A DNA stretch of 41,197 nucleotides from Spongospora subterranea (GCA_900404475.1 OUQQ01000059.1:9745-50941); one strand, 5' to 3'. Counted from the stretch's first letter, positions 11,400-22,637 are shown. The notes: generated by a model from the sequence alone, not told the origin. A program made the numbers and translations.

Positions 11400-12600
11400 T
11401 CACGACAGAGCGTTCAAGGAAAAGGGGTGTCAGACCCCGTTCGACAGAGTTCACTATCAAAGGAAACAATAGCTTGGCAGCTCGACCGGTGTCGATCACT
11501 CCCAGAGGATGAAACAGTCTCGCGTGGGCAATCGCAGAAGCATTGTCGAAGTTCGCTGAATCACATGCTCCCAAACCACTAACAGACCATCGGATATCTC
11601 ACTGGATTGCGCCATTTGAGAACGGGATTACCACTGACGAAAAGCTGGAAAATGAAGTCAAAGCGAAGCGGTTTTGCCTAATGCGAAAAGGAGCTGCAAG
11701 AGATTATCTGGCTTTGTAAACAATAGGGTTTTTCTCAAGAGGAAATTCATTTTATGGCATGATAAATCAATTGCTTCTTCTTCATCAGCCTGCCGGATTG
11801 CATTCATATTGAATTTCGTAACAACGATGGGGATATATTCAGAAGATTTGCTGTTGTAGAAACTTTATATTTTTGGATTTTCTGAAGACACGCGAGTGTC
11901 GTAGGAAATACTCCATAAATCGACACTATCTGTTAATCAACCCTTGCCTGGAATGGTTGTGAAACCTTTTCCTGTACATCCACCTTTTTTGTGCCAAGTG
12001 CCAACCATCGTTTCTGTCAAATGCCCTGAGAAACCATGGGCCGAACAAACGAGCCCTTGATGATCGCTTCAGCAAATTAACACATGTTGTTGAATCCATA
12101 GGCATTTGCTGCTGATGGGAAACCTGATTCCGATCTCTCGTTCCATTCCAATCAGCAAAATTATCGTTGGACTCGACCTTTCCGCAATCGGGCACGCATC
12201 CATCCACAAAAACGCTGGTTATCGCTGCGATGGCAACCAGGGAATGTGCGGTCCTGTTCCTCGCAAATTGAACTGCTCGACCCGACCTACCTCAACAATC
12301 AATACTAGCGCGGGCGTATTTGCCTGGATTCAACACTCATATCATAACTGCCATCAAATATTTTGTGATCTCCAATTGTGGCGATTTTCAACGAAGGTCG
12401 TTCTCGTACTGGTTCCGCGCGCCGGAATTAGAGAATTAATCAGAGTATATGGGGGGATGTGAAATAAAATCAGCATAGATGTAAAAAATCGCCACGAGCT
12501 TTCCAATGCGATTTAAATTTCACAAAATAAAATGACGGCTTCACGAACGTTCAGGAAATCAAGAAATGTTTGCGAATTTGGCGACTTAATCTAGGTCAAG
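11400..12600. other. No gene recognised
   Basis: Open frames of 60-118 codons occur on both strands (for example plus 12106-12462 and minus 11926-12207) and overlap each other almost fully. None has recognisable motifs or convincing splice continuations. I see no RNA gene. This stretch belongs to the repeat-rich, gene-poor interval between ABHD13 and PI4K-beta. Confidence 0.5.
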
Positions 12601-12619
12601 TACCTATCCCCATCATTCG

Positions 12620-12985
12620 CTAGGTTGTTCTGGATAGAGATGGAGCTGTTGATGATCGATACGGTTACGCTGGTCGACTTTCGTAAACAGATCGTATCGC
12701 GGGTTAGCATATGAAACCGCTGCACGACGAGCAAACCCACCAGCTGCGACCCAAACATGATTCACATTGTCGAACACAGCCTAGATCAGCCCCATACTCC
12801 TCGTCTTCCTTAAAACATTCGGCTGAAAGCAATTCCAGAAATATTCAATTGGGAGCAAGCCCCGTTAGAGAAGGGAAACGGGCGTCATACATCTCATGCC
12901 AATTGAGACAATGTAATCGGCTCAAAATCAAGAATGTCGCCTAGACCTAGTCTGCCATCAACAGCCCAGCCCATTGTTTATGAAA
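12620..12985 (-). CDS. Possible small gene downstream of p24
   Basis: Minus-strand segments look coding but could not be joined with confidence. A start-like MGWAVDGRLGLGDILDFE segment lies near 12985-12905. Further along, two alternative frames overlap at about 12830-12625. One is Cys-rich with two CxxC pairs (GCVRQCESC, then WWVCSSCSGFIC and a stop), like a zinc ribbon. The other runs 55 codons (HVWVAAGGFARRAAVSYANP...) to a TGA. One must be a shadow of the other. It lies on the same strand as p24, whose stop codon is only about 20 bp upstream. Confidence 0.25.
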
Positions 12986-13001
12986 CACGCTTTTGATCTG
13001 C

Positions 13002-13872
13002 CTATAGTGTTTGATAGCGTTTGGTCTCGAACATGCCCCGAATGTGATAAGTCTTCCAAAGCGACACACCGATGATAACCTGACACCAGCAGAAAAAAAA
13101 TCAACAATCAAACCGATACCAGTTAGATCACGACGAACGTACAATGGTCTCGATAACGCCCCACCATAATACACGACTGTTCGTACTCTGATTAGCTGTA
13201 AATCCAAACGATTAAACAAATTGGTAAATGAAAGAAATTAGGAGACATACTGTTGGACGCAACTCTCTCCCGAACCTTCAGATATTTCTGTTCATCGGCA
13301 ACCGATCGGATAGACTGACCTAACATTACGACAGATTCCTCAAGTTTCGATAAATGCTCTATCACTCCACATTAGGATCAAGCCAAACCTGGTGGATATC
13401 TGCTGTAAAAACGTACCAGCCTTAGCGACGTCTTTTTCTTGAAGTTTGTTGCCAACAGTCGTCGTGACCGATATGAACTTATCGGTGACCGTCGATATCG
13501 AGTTGGTGAATTGGAACTTGTACTCGCCTCCAACTTGTGCAATGAACTCTGTCCCTTCGCTCTCTACACGGCTGGCCTCGTAGATTGGTTTACCATTTGG
13601 ATCAAATATCTAATGAATACCCCAGTAAATATAATCGGAAAAGAAATTAAACATATAGAAAAAACAAAGCGATAAAACCATAAAAGTTATGCAACCTTGA
13701 AGTCGATATCACGGAGACCTCCAACGTAAACATGAAATTGTTGATGAACTCGTTCTCCAGGCTCAACCTGCTCCAGGAAATATACAGTACCCGATCCTGG
13801 AACAATGATGTTGAACCCATGGATTAACGTGGGAACGATAACGCAGACGAGCAGAACATATTGGGTATTCAT
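13002..13872 (-). CDS. p24/TMED family cargo receptor (gamma-like)
   Basis: p24 proteins cycle between ER and Golgi in COPI/COPII vesicles and help load cargo such as GPI-anchored proteins. Five exons (13872-13696, 13609-13417, 13358-13251, 13195-13143, 13079-13002) join in frame to 202 aa, the usual family length. A signal peptide (about residues 1-21) leads into a GOLD domain. It includes GLRDIDFKV and FDPNGKPIYEASRVESEG; the text GGEYKFQFTNSISTVTDKFI follows. A coiled-coil neck comes next (ADEQKYLKVRERV), then TNSRVLWWGVIETIVIIGVS as the membrane segment. The cytosolic tail, YHIRGMFETKRYQTL, has a single F-E-x-K-R sorting signal like TMED1/5 rather than a double Phe. Family assignment is firm; the gamma subgroup is inference. 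Confidence 0.9.
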
Positions 13873-14309
13873 GACCACACAGGGTAGGGACCCCAGATGA
13901 TGAAATCAATGAATAGCCCCCAATCACACGAAACCCGCACAACGCCCGGCCTGGCGATACCACCAACGTCGACCCCCAGGCTGCGCTCACTGCCATGGTG
14001 TTGAGACTTGAGAGACACGCCGTGAAGTCGTGAAAACTGTGCGCGACACGAGGTCGAGGGTTGCGACCACTTGTCGTCCTTACCGGTGCCACCCCATATG
14101 TACACCCATTTGTACTTTTACAGCTCTTCGACTCAGCTTCAATTTCGGCCATGGTTGTGTTTATTGAGCCGTTTGGGGAATAATTGGATTCGACTTGAGT
14201 TGGGTCGGGCGACTCGAAAACTATTCGTCAGTACTGTATGGCAGAACTCGAAAGATGCACGACAATTTTTACAACAGCAACCAGAATTTACAGAGCAGAA
14301 GACCTGACT

Positions 14310-14733
14310 AGGTTCATCATCGACTTCTATCCGAAGTTATATTGCGGGCTCAACTACATATTGGGCTGCTTGCAGAACCCACACCAGAAGAATTGTACTT
14401 ATTCTTTCATGATTTGCAAGTTGTTGTCCCTACCGCATTGTCAAAATTCAAACAGGGATGGGCCTGTCTACATTTCATCACAGTATATTCGGCTTGCTGA
14501 ACAGAAAAGACGATTGCCATCTGCGTCAAGGACACGACCGGCATCGGCAGCATTTTCGCGCACACTGGCGTATTGCCTGTGTTGACACGCTCTGCAATGC
14601 GACAGGAACAACAATTTGCAAATCTTTAAAAGAATAAGTACAAATCTTTAAGGTGTGGCTTTTGCAAGCATCCCAATACATTTCTATATACGGGCAATGG
14701 GACTCCGGATAGAAGTCGATGAAACCTGGCTGC
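14310..14733. repeat. Diverged foldback element
   Basis: Arms of about 140 nt (about 14310-14450 and 14592-14733) are inverted copies with many mismatches and small indels. Well-conserved blocks include ATCGACTTCTATCCG and GTACTTATTCTTT. The spacer is about 140 nt. The arms are far more diverged than those of the other foldback elements here, so this copy is probably older. Confidence 0.7.
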
Positions 14734-14739
14734 TGCAGA

Positions 14740-15630
14740 ACAATTCAAAAAGCCGACTCGTTTGTTCTGTCCACGTTTGTCCCGGCAATGTTAGATGAAT
14801 GGATAAAGGGCTGCATCATAACGTGCAACGCAGTGACCAACAACCGTCAAACGACCACTCGTAGGCCGTGCAGAACCAGCAATGATCACAGCTAAGCTCA
14901 TTGTTTATGGAGAGCGGAACGTGTACTGGCTGAAGACTACCTTGCTATCCAGTTGGTGATAGAGATTGCGTCTTAGGATATCAAACCGGTAATGCGACGT
15001 CTGGAAAATGGGTAACTTGCCCAAAGATAGAAAAGGAATTTAAACATTCCTTTTGCAATTCACGTAAACCGTTGTGTTTGCTGCTTTCAGCGCTAGTCTA
15101 AATAGTGTGGATGCGATCGGAGCAGTGACGCTTCATAACCGTCGACGCCATTGCGGCACCTGCATCTCGGGCGGCACGACCCAATCCATCGATCCGATTG
15201 TAGATGACAATACAGTATTATCCATTTGACAAACTAACACCGCTGGGATTCTTTACGCGGTCGTCTCTTCGCAAGAACGACCTTTCCCGTTTTTTGATTT
15301 TGCTAAGGTTTAGTTTTCTGAGTACAGTAAACCAAATTTTAAGCTGCTTCATAGTCATGTTAACTGGAGCGTTGTCTTTAGCAACTCGAGAGGCGAAGGC
15401 TAAAGCTTTAAGGTGGGTATTTGGTGTCGAAATTAGATGAAGCTGGGAGTAAGTTGTGGAAACGCAAATTGGTAATCAATAAGTGGGCAGAACTTTCTCG
15501 TCAAATTTCCGTTCTGGACAATGTTGATGGAAAAGATTTCGATCCTGGAGATCACAAACTTTGTTGTCCCTCATATTGGTCGCCCGATGTTTCTCTCCTC
15601 ACACCAGAATGTAGAAAACTACTTTATCTG
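14740..15630. other. No gene recognised
   Basis: The stretch contains short open frames, the longest being plus 15421-15747 (108 codons). That frame runs into the hairpin described next, so its end is repeat sequence. I recognise no motifs, RNA genes or splice-linked exons. Confidence 0.45.
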
Positions 15631-15635
15631 CTTCA

Positions 15636-15795
15636 ACATGCCTTCAGTCCTATTCTTGAACAGCATTCTAAGCTCTATCTCAATCAACACCGTAAGCCTC
15701 CTTTAATTACAATCACCTTGAATCCCTTTGGAGGCTTACGGTGTTGATTGAGATAGAGATTAAAATGCTGTTCAAGAATAGGATTGAAGGCATGT
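15636..15795. repeat. Near-perfect hairpin with 66-bp arms
   Basis: Bases 15636-15701 and 15730-15795 are reverse complements with about three mismatches, separated by a 28-nt loop. Transcribed RNA would form a long, almost unbroken stem. The low divergence suggests a young foldback insertion or selection on the structure. Confidence 0.88.
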
Positions 15796-16210
15796 AGCGA
15801 AACTCGGTGGAAATGACAAAAGTGCCATTTCTAGAGATTTTGTGACAATTTATCAACATGAGAGCCGACAAATTTGAAATATTCATCGATTTGGCTTCTC
15901 ACAGTAGAGGAAACAAGCCTGCGCGGCGAAACCCTTTTTCGATGATGTTCTGCCGCACTCTGTATGACTCGTAGAGACAGTAGCGGACAGACATGATTAG
16001 GTCGACTTTACCAGTCAATGGGTGACTCGGTAGAAAAGATTATGGGGATCACTGGATAACATGTTAAATTTACTGTGAATCAAATTCTGGTTGATTGATA
16101 AAAGACTTGCTAACGCCAAGATGGGCGGATGCGGTCAGAAGTTTGAATTCTGTAAACTCCAGTAAAAGCGTTTGGCATTGTTTGCTGTAATTTCCCCCCG
16201 AAAAAATGTA

Positions 16211-17045
16211 CGTTGCACAAAGGTTGGGCATATTGTCTGAATAAAGTTGCACTGCCTTATGCAACTCTATCGGGTATAGTGTGTGATAGTCCCTATTACA
16301 AAATAGGAGTAATAGTGTAATATGCACACCTTCTGTCGTGGGTCCTGGCGCGGAGGCCTTTTCTTGGTTTAATCCCAGACCACTGGTTGGCCAGGAAAAA
16401 TTGTGGTGATCGCCACCAAAAACGGAATGATGGCACCCTCGGGACTGTCCCAAGTGTCCAACTTGCAGTTTGGATGGCAACTGTGGTTCGCCATGGAACT
16501 CAACTCCTCAGGGGAACCTATCCTTCCAGCCGAAACTCGAGAGGGTGTCTGAATAGGATACGGAAGTGATCACTGTACGCCCGCCGTACATAGAAATGGT
16601 ACATGGGTACACCACAATTTAACGAATCATCACCCTGGACCTGGGAGCCAGTGCACCTCGACGATACGCCATAGGTTCCCCTGAGGAGTTGAGTACCATG
16701 GCAAACCACAGTTGCCATCCAAACTGCAGGATGGACACTTGGGACAGTCCCGAGGGTGCCATCATTCCGTTTTTGGTGGCGATCACCACAGTTTTTCCTG
16801 GCCAACCAGTAGTCTGAGATTACACTAGAGAAAGGGGTTCACGGCAGTTGTGGTTTACATGCCAGTGTGTGGGTTGCAAGGATCCAGCAGACTTGCAATT
16901 GCACCAGGCGGTTGCACTACTGGCGGAGATCGTATCTCCCTTGTGGTCGCAGTTGTACTCAGCGGTTGCTTACACCCGATAGAGTTGCATAGGTAAGGCA
17001 ATTGCAACTTTATTCAGACAGTGTGCCCAACCTTTGTGCAAACTT
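16211..17045. repeat. Large foldback element with long inverted arms
   Basis: Two nested inverted blocks frame an unrelated centre. The outer arms are 16211-16282 and 16972-17045, sharing for example AACTCTATCGGGT. The inner arms are about 16376-16523 and 16666-16812, about 147 bp with few mismatches. Because the arms are inverted copies, both strands carry the same 40-odd codon frame (MARKNCGDRHQKRNDGTLGT...), which is therefore a repeat artefact rather than a gene. The central 140 bp is single copy. This fits a non-autonomous foldback transposon; no transposase is encoded. Confidence 0.85.
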
Positions 17046-17485
17046 ACACACCGATTCAATATATAAAGGTCGTAATCTTGCCCGAAAAGCTGTTTTAACG
17101 AGATGGCCCGATTGGGAAATTACTTGACGCCAGTAGATGGATGGACCCACAATTCTCCGTTATTGCGAAATCTTAATTATCTGCTGATTCGATCATCACA
17201 ATCTATAAAGTAATATATTTCAACAGGTCCTCTTAGAAGAACAGGAATCCAAAACAATTTGAGCCATGTTCATCTTCAATTATAACACCGATCAAGTTCA
17301 TTTTACGGCATTCTATGTTGAAGCCATATAAGAATCGTCGATTAGAGAGAAAACGAAAAACAATTCCTAGCATATACTCGTGTCATAATTTCAGTACCTA
17401 TTGGTTGCGATCACTTGAACCGAATCCAGAAAAAAAAAACAGTAAACCGGGGGCCTGCCTCCCATTAACTCTCCGAAATTAGGAA

Positions 17486-17854
17486 TTAATACTCCAAGAG
17501 ATTTGTGGCAAGCTTGGCAATCTGGGCATCCTTAAGTGAAAACTGCCCATTCTGGTTGGTGTCAGCCGAAAATCCACAGGTGTATTGCCCGTATTCAGCC
17601 CAGATCCCGCTACCTAGTCTGACCACCAGATCGCGTGGCCAACCTCATAACTGGCTATCTCTCACTGGAATGTATATTCCGACTGATTCGTTAGTCGTTA
17701 CACATGCGTTGAGTTGGGCTGCCCCTTGGCCCCCCTTGCCGCTGCCGGTCTCGTGGCGCTACGCGCTCGCATCCGCCTGCCAAACTGGGTTTTGGATTCG
17801 ATCTCGTGAATATTCATTAGCATCGTTATTTTCATCACAATGTAATTCATGTCG
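17486..17854 (-). pseudogene. Stop-interrupted frame with Ca-binding-loop-like motifs
   Basis: One minus-strand frame reads as coherent protein for about 120 codons but is broken by TAG at 17759-17761 and TGA at 17645-17647. Its ends carry EF-hand- or dockerin-like loops: CDENNDANEYSRDRI upstream, and DTNQNGQFSLKDAQIAKLAT just before the terminal TAA at 17486. Between them are GSGKGGQGAAQLNACVTTNE and GWPRDLVVRLGSGIWAEYG. Neither stop is removed by an obvious intron. It lies divergently next to PI4K-beta, with under 100 bp between them. I cannot name the family. It may be a decaying secreted or adhesive protein gene, or a gene whose exons I misread. Confidence 0.42.
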
Positions 17855-17943
17855 TCCTGTTATTTACCTCATGCTGTATTAAGATCAGCCCCTGACATCA
17901 GGTGGTCACTCTAGAGGAGCCGATAGCAGTTCTTCCGTCCAAT

Positions 17944-20297
17944 ATGGATCCGATTGAGCCATTAATCCTGCGACAAGCTAGTTACAACGGAAGTAGTCTA
18001 CTGGAGAAGTTCAAGAATGATGGTGTTGATGCATGGATGATCATACAGCATTTATTATCTACCAGGTACCGGTCATTTTCACCCTGTATATCGCTCTTCC
18101 TTACGGTGATAGAATATCCTTATATTGTTTTGATATTGACCAGTCTCTTTCTAGTCATGGCGGTGTTAGAGACTACCTCATCAACCAAATGTATGATCTC
18201 CAATCAGACCAGTTTGACTTTTTTCTGCCTCAGTTATGGTACGACAGAGGTTCCCATTTATTTTAAATTCACTTCATTTCAGCTGTTTCCTGGTGGCGTG
18301 GCCCGAAGAAGATCGTCAATCCTTGGAACAGTTTATGTTGATTAAATGCTCTAAATCCTTACATTGCGCCATGAAGATGTTCTGGCTACTGCATGCCATG
18401 GCTCCATACTGCACCGCGATTGAGCAGCGCTCGCGTTGCACAACGCTCGCCACTACGTGCGAGACTGTTGTTATCAATAGCTGTCAACCAAAGTTTTTAG
18501 GCAAGGGGCCCAAGAGCGCAAATGACGTTGCACCTGCTCTATCGCCATCTATATCAATCAGACTGGATAAGCTATTAGCTAGGAACGTGTCCTTGTTGAA
18601 TCGCTTAGCGGCTCTAGATATGAGGTTGAATAACGCCTGCTCTGGACACAGCCGTTCAGATGATGATGGGCGATCCGCTATTCTCTCCGGCCTACTGCTA
18701 AAGCGATCTCATTCTCAGGACTCGTTCATGACGTCAGAGGGCCATTCCGCCCAGGTCCATTCGCCTTCCGCACACGATGAGCTCAGGTCGAGCAAACGAT
18801 CCGGGAAGTTCTGGGAAAATGGTACACCGCATAGCCCGAATATGTATCAGCATCGCCATAGCCATGTTAGTTGTCAATTCATCGTTTCTTACCCTGCTCT
18901 TTGTGACCATATTTATCCTCTTTCTCAATCAGGTCGGACTGTCGTCATCGACGTCGGCAACAATTCGGGATTTCGATGTATTTCTTGCCAAACAGCAAAT
19001 GAGCGAGTTTTTTACAGCCGAATTGCATTTGATTGCCGCATTGGAGGAAATCTCAAGCGATCTCCTACGATATGAAGGATCCCATCGGAAATTGCAGCTT
19101 CAACGACTACTAACGGTCCTGAACGAGCGCGTCTGTCGTGGATTGTATCTGCCTACAGGTCAAGCGCGCGATCGACACTACGTCATTCTGAGGATTTTGT
19201 CACATGAAGTGTCCCCGCTTAGCTCAAGAGAAAAGGTCCCGTTTTTGATGCCGATTGAGATCATGTACACACGACGGAACTGCAGTGGCGAGGTCCACAA
19301 TGACTACTTCGTCGATCATGAATCGTGTCGCCGTCATCTTCTACACCTTATGGAGCAGCACGAGACGCGTTCGGTTCCTTCGTCTCCGTTGTCGTCGTTG
19401 TCATCGAAAGCGTCCAATATCGGGTACCCGTTCGGGGAGTTGCTGGCGGATCGCAAGGCGAGGATTCGTGCGTCGTCGCCGTTCGGGCGGCTCCAGGATT
19501 GGGATGTTCTGCTGATGATATTCAAGAGCGGCGATGATTGCCGACAAGAGCACCTAGCTATGCAGATGATCACGTACATCGATGAGCTTTTCAAAGCGGC
19601 GCTCCTTCCATTGCGACTTCGCCCTCTTGATATATTGGTCTGCTCTCCCACATCCGGGCTCATCGAATGCGTACCGGATTCGAAATCCATTGACGCGCTC
19701 AAGAAGAGCATTCCCGGATTTCAGTCACTTCTGTGGTTCTTTGAGAATCATTTCGGCCCTCGTGGATCGCCGGAATTCGCAGCGGCGCAAAAGAATTTCG
19801 TGGAAAGTATGGCTGCGTACTCCCTGGTCTCGTATCTATTACAGATTAAGGACAGACATAATGGCAATATTCTCTTAACCAATGAAGGTCTAATTGTTCA
19901 TATCGACTTTGGATTCATGCTCTCGAACAGTCCAGGCGGCAACATTAATTTTGAAAGGGCGCCGTTCAAACTGACGGCCGAGTTCGTGGAAGTGATGGAG
20001 GGCGAAGACAGTGAAGCTTTTCACTATTTTCGCCTGCTGATGATCCGAGGGTTCCTGGAGCTGCGGAATCACTGCGATCGACTATGTGCTCTGGCCGAGA
20101 TTCTGTTCATGGGTCCACCACATGATTGCTTCTACGGCGGCAGGCAGGCCCTGGTCGACCTGCGAGAGCGATTTCACGCCACCGACTCCGAGCAGATCGT
20201 GGTCGAGTTCGTGTACAGCTTGGTCAGTCAGAGCATCAACAACTGGAGATCGGTCCAGTACGACACGTATCAGAGGATAACGAATGGTATTCTATGA
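17944..20297 (+). CDS. PI4KB: Phosphatidylinositol 4-kinase beta (type III PI4K)
   Basis: PI4K-beta makes PI4P from phosphatidylinositol at the Golgi, where it supports vesicle traffic. Four exons (17944-18065, 18113-18238, 18283-18865, 18933-20297) join in frame to 731 aa; human is 816. The N-terminal lipid-kinase-unique/helical region is present (YLINQMYDLQSDQFDFFLPQ, MKMFWLLHAMAPY). A Ser-rich insert, probably disordered, follows. The kinase domain has the phosphate-binding strand region KSGDDCRQEHLAMQ, the catalytic loop KDRHNGNILL (about residue 585) and the metal-binding HIDFGFMLSNSPGG. It ends YQRITNGIL, as in human YLTNGIM. Nothing essential is missing. An acceptable start codon is the ATG at 17944; the coding exons show no frame breaks. 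Confidence 0.95.
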
Positions 20298-20726
20298 GCG
20301 ATATATATATATAGATATATGCCCGCCCCCCGCCTATGCATTCCGTGTTTAAATCAGATTCCCTTATTTCCTTCAATATCCCCCGAAATACACTATATAT
20401 ATTACGATCCGTTGACTGGTTTTTTCTGTTGACTCTCCGCGATGCTCGGGTTGTTCATCATCGTTCGAGATCGGATTGGCGTTTGTTGTTCAGGGTAAAT
20501 TGTATCCTGCGTTCCGGTGAATGCGATCCGGGTCATGTGGCTGCGCCATCTGGGGCGGTTTTCCCCCCTTTTGGCCACGGGATCAGGCGGCAGGTGCTGG
20601 TGTAGTCTCGTGGCTATTATTGAGTCGGTGGCCGGCCCAGGCAACCAAATACATCAACCTGGGTAATCTGGCGCACATCTCTGTCGTGTGATCCCTCGAT
20701 CGCCTCCCCCTGATCCAGGGGCCGCC
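20298..20726. other. Intergenic stretch between PI4KB and the F-box gene
   Basis: An alternating AT tract (about 20301-20322) follows the PI4KB stop and could serve in 3'-end formation. A minus-strand frame of 44 codons from an ATG near 20536 (MTRIAFTGTQDTIYPEQQTP...) is compatible with a tiny gene but has no recognisable family. Otherwise nothing is seen. Confidence 0.4.
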
Positions 20727-21614
20727 ATGGAGGATAACGAGGTGTTCCATGGCGAATTGCTTTCCCCGGCCATGATGGGCACCGTATTCTCTTACCTCAC
20801 CATATTTGAGTATCTGGCCGTGTCAAAGGTTGATTTAGGGCATTCTCGTTCCTTTTTCGGCCAAATCTGCTGACACGTGCCGACTGAATAGGTCTGCAAG
20901 CAATGGGCTAGTTTATGCCTTGATGAGAGCATGATCCCGTTCTCCTGTTCGGATTTCAGCCAGCTCTGGTATTTATTGGGAAATATCGACCATAGCCCTG
21001 TTGTGTCCATTCTCACTCGATTCAACAATGTCCCCAAATATAACTTCTCATATTGCCATCATCTTACTGATGCCAAACTAATGCCTCTTCTCGAAGCGAT
21101 ACCCAATAAGGTTCACCCATCAACGCCCTCGGAAACCGGTCTCATCGTCGTCCTGATGTTTATTTGATAGGGTATTGTACGAAGCATGCATTTATTTTAC
21201 TGCCATAAGCTCACCGATCAATCCATACGATTTATTGCAAGGTCGTTCCCGAATTTGGAGGAGCTCAACATCGGATCATTATTCGATATAACTGATAAGT
21301 CCATTCAAGCGATTGCACAGTTCGGTCGCAATATTCGTCGGTTATGGATTGTATGTGAATGGATCAGTGATGACCGTGATTAAATGTTTAGTTCTGTGTA
21401 GGACCATAACGAGCATTTTACCAATGATATTCTCATCGATCTCAGTACGATGGTGAATCTGAAGTTCGTCGACCTCCAGTTCACCAAGATCGAGAACAAA
21501 TTCGTAGTAGAGCATCGTGAATCATTCCCTAATGTGGCTGTTGTTGGTCCCGAGAGAACGATTCAAGATGTTGCCAGACCTCCACGAGCAGCGAGGGCGG
21601 GAAACCCTCAATAA
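20727..21614 (+). CDS. F-box protein with leucine-rich repeats
   Basis: F-box proteins are the substrate adaptors of SCF ubiquitin ligases. The F-box binds Skp1 and the LRRs bind the target. Four exons (20727-20828, 20892-21110, 21171-21350, 21402-21614) give 237 aa. The F-box lies at residues 8-45: LLSPAMMGTVFSYLTIFEYL, then AVSKVCKQWASLC. LRR-type repeats follow with the cysteine-containing consensus seen in FBXL proteins (YNFSYCHHLTDAKLMPLLEA; MHLFYCHKLTDQSIRFIARS; LNIGSLFDITDKSIQAIAQF; DLQFTKIENK). The start sits in GCCGCCATGG, a textbook strong initiation context. The protein is short for an FBXL member, with four or five repeats, and its substrate cannot be inferred. Confidence 0.87.
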
Positions 21615-22157
21615 ATTATTATTGTCAGCCAGAGTCGGACATAAATAGGCCAGAGGTCGAATACGTGGTTGGAAAACCCGCCGCCGCCGGGGACGTTATG
21701 GCGTACGATTTCTGACGCGCTGGAAAACTAATCGTGCCGGTACAAACGACACTCTGCAACTCCTAGCCCAAACCCCACCCAGTGCTCTTTCATGATATAT
21801 TTCCAGTTGAGTTTTTGCAGTTAATCGGCCCAGTCAGATACCGGCCTGCGGCATGGCGCCAAATTTGTATGGGGTATGTGGGGAGATTGACCCTGTAGCG
21901 GTGGATAGTTGAGGTGGAGTGGATAAGAGAGGAGAGGTAGGAGGAAGCAGGGAGTAACGGGAGACGACCCAACCAAGGAAGAGTTCCTAGGAGAAGACAG
22001 AGGCGCGAGTCGGTAGAGAGGTGGTCGAGGGCCCTGATCACACTAGGATACCAGTGATATCCCAGTCGGGTTGACTATCATATACCCCCAGATCAAGGAG
22101 CGGGCTGGGGATAAAACACACACACGTCTTTACCTGATTCGGAACCGACCAGACGAC
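21615..22157. other. Intergenic, no gene recognised
   Basis: A purine-rich run of GGAG/GAGG repeats occupies about 21905-22025 on the plus strand. A minus-strand frame of 83 codons overlaps it and is best explained by that biased composition. No splice-linked exon or RNA gene is seen. The stretch presumably holds the promoter of the coiled-coil gene. Confidence 0.45.
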
Positions 22158-22586
22158 ATGGCACGCCCTGCCCTATCCCGTCTAGATCAGAATACAGCAA
22201 CCGCACAACTAGACAAGGTAATCGATTCTCATCTCGGGAATCAGAACCTCTGATATCTTTCAGCCTGATAACTTGGCAAAGCTCGTGAAACCTGAGGCTG
22301 ATTCCGAAATCGCTAAACTAAAATCCGAGCTATTACGGAAAGAGCGCATGATCCAGGAACAGCAACTGCTGATCAATAATTTACGGAGCTCGTTATTGGC
22401 AGCCGTTGTTGCACATGAACAAGACGAGGAGCAGATCAGACAGCTTAATCATGTCAGACATATTCCCTGTCCCCATCTGTTATTCTGACATGGCGATTCT
22501 CTCAGGCTTGTGGACAGATTGCGCCACTTCAATCCCATCTCGCTGAACTATCCATGTTATATTCATTAGTTCAGTATAATGCCTAA
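22158..22586 (+). CDS. Small coiled-coil protein
   Basis: Three exons (22158-22217, 22264-22452, 22506-22586) join in frame to 109 aa with TAA stop. Residues from about 30 to 85 form a charged heptad-rich helix (EIAKLKSELLRKERMIQEQQ, then LLINNLRSSLLAAVVAHEQD), typical of a coiled coil. It continues into QIAPLQSHLAELSMLY. There is no signal peptide or membrane segment. Small coiled-coil subunits of many complexes look like this, so no function is proposed. Its stop lies 51 bp from the stop of the convergent pseudouridine synthase gene. Confidence 0.72.
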
Positions 22587-22637
22587 TAAACGCATAGAAC
22601 AATAAAATTGGCTAGCTGTATTCAATATTGGGAGGAA

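Noticed and set aside
16387..16805. Two identical-looking frames (MARKNCGDRHQKRNDG...) on opposite strands as a duplicated gene
   Set aside because: They are the two arms of the foldback element read in opposite directions; the shared peptide follows from the inverted repeat, and no homology or splice context supports a gene.
17505..17882. Plus-strand 125-codon open frame before PI4KB
   Set aside because: It is Trp/Pro/Ser-rich without motifs and lies opposite the coherent minus-strand Ca-loop frame; it is best seen as its shadow.
21790..22041. Minus-strand 83-codon frame as a gene
   Set aside because: It lies on a purine/pyrimidine-biased tract that removes stop codons by composition alone, and it has no splice partners.
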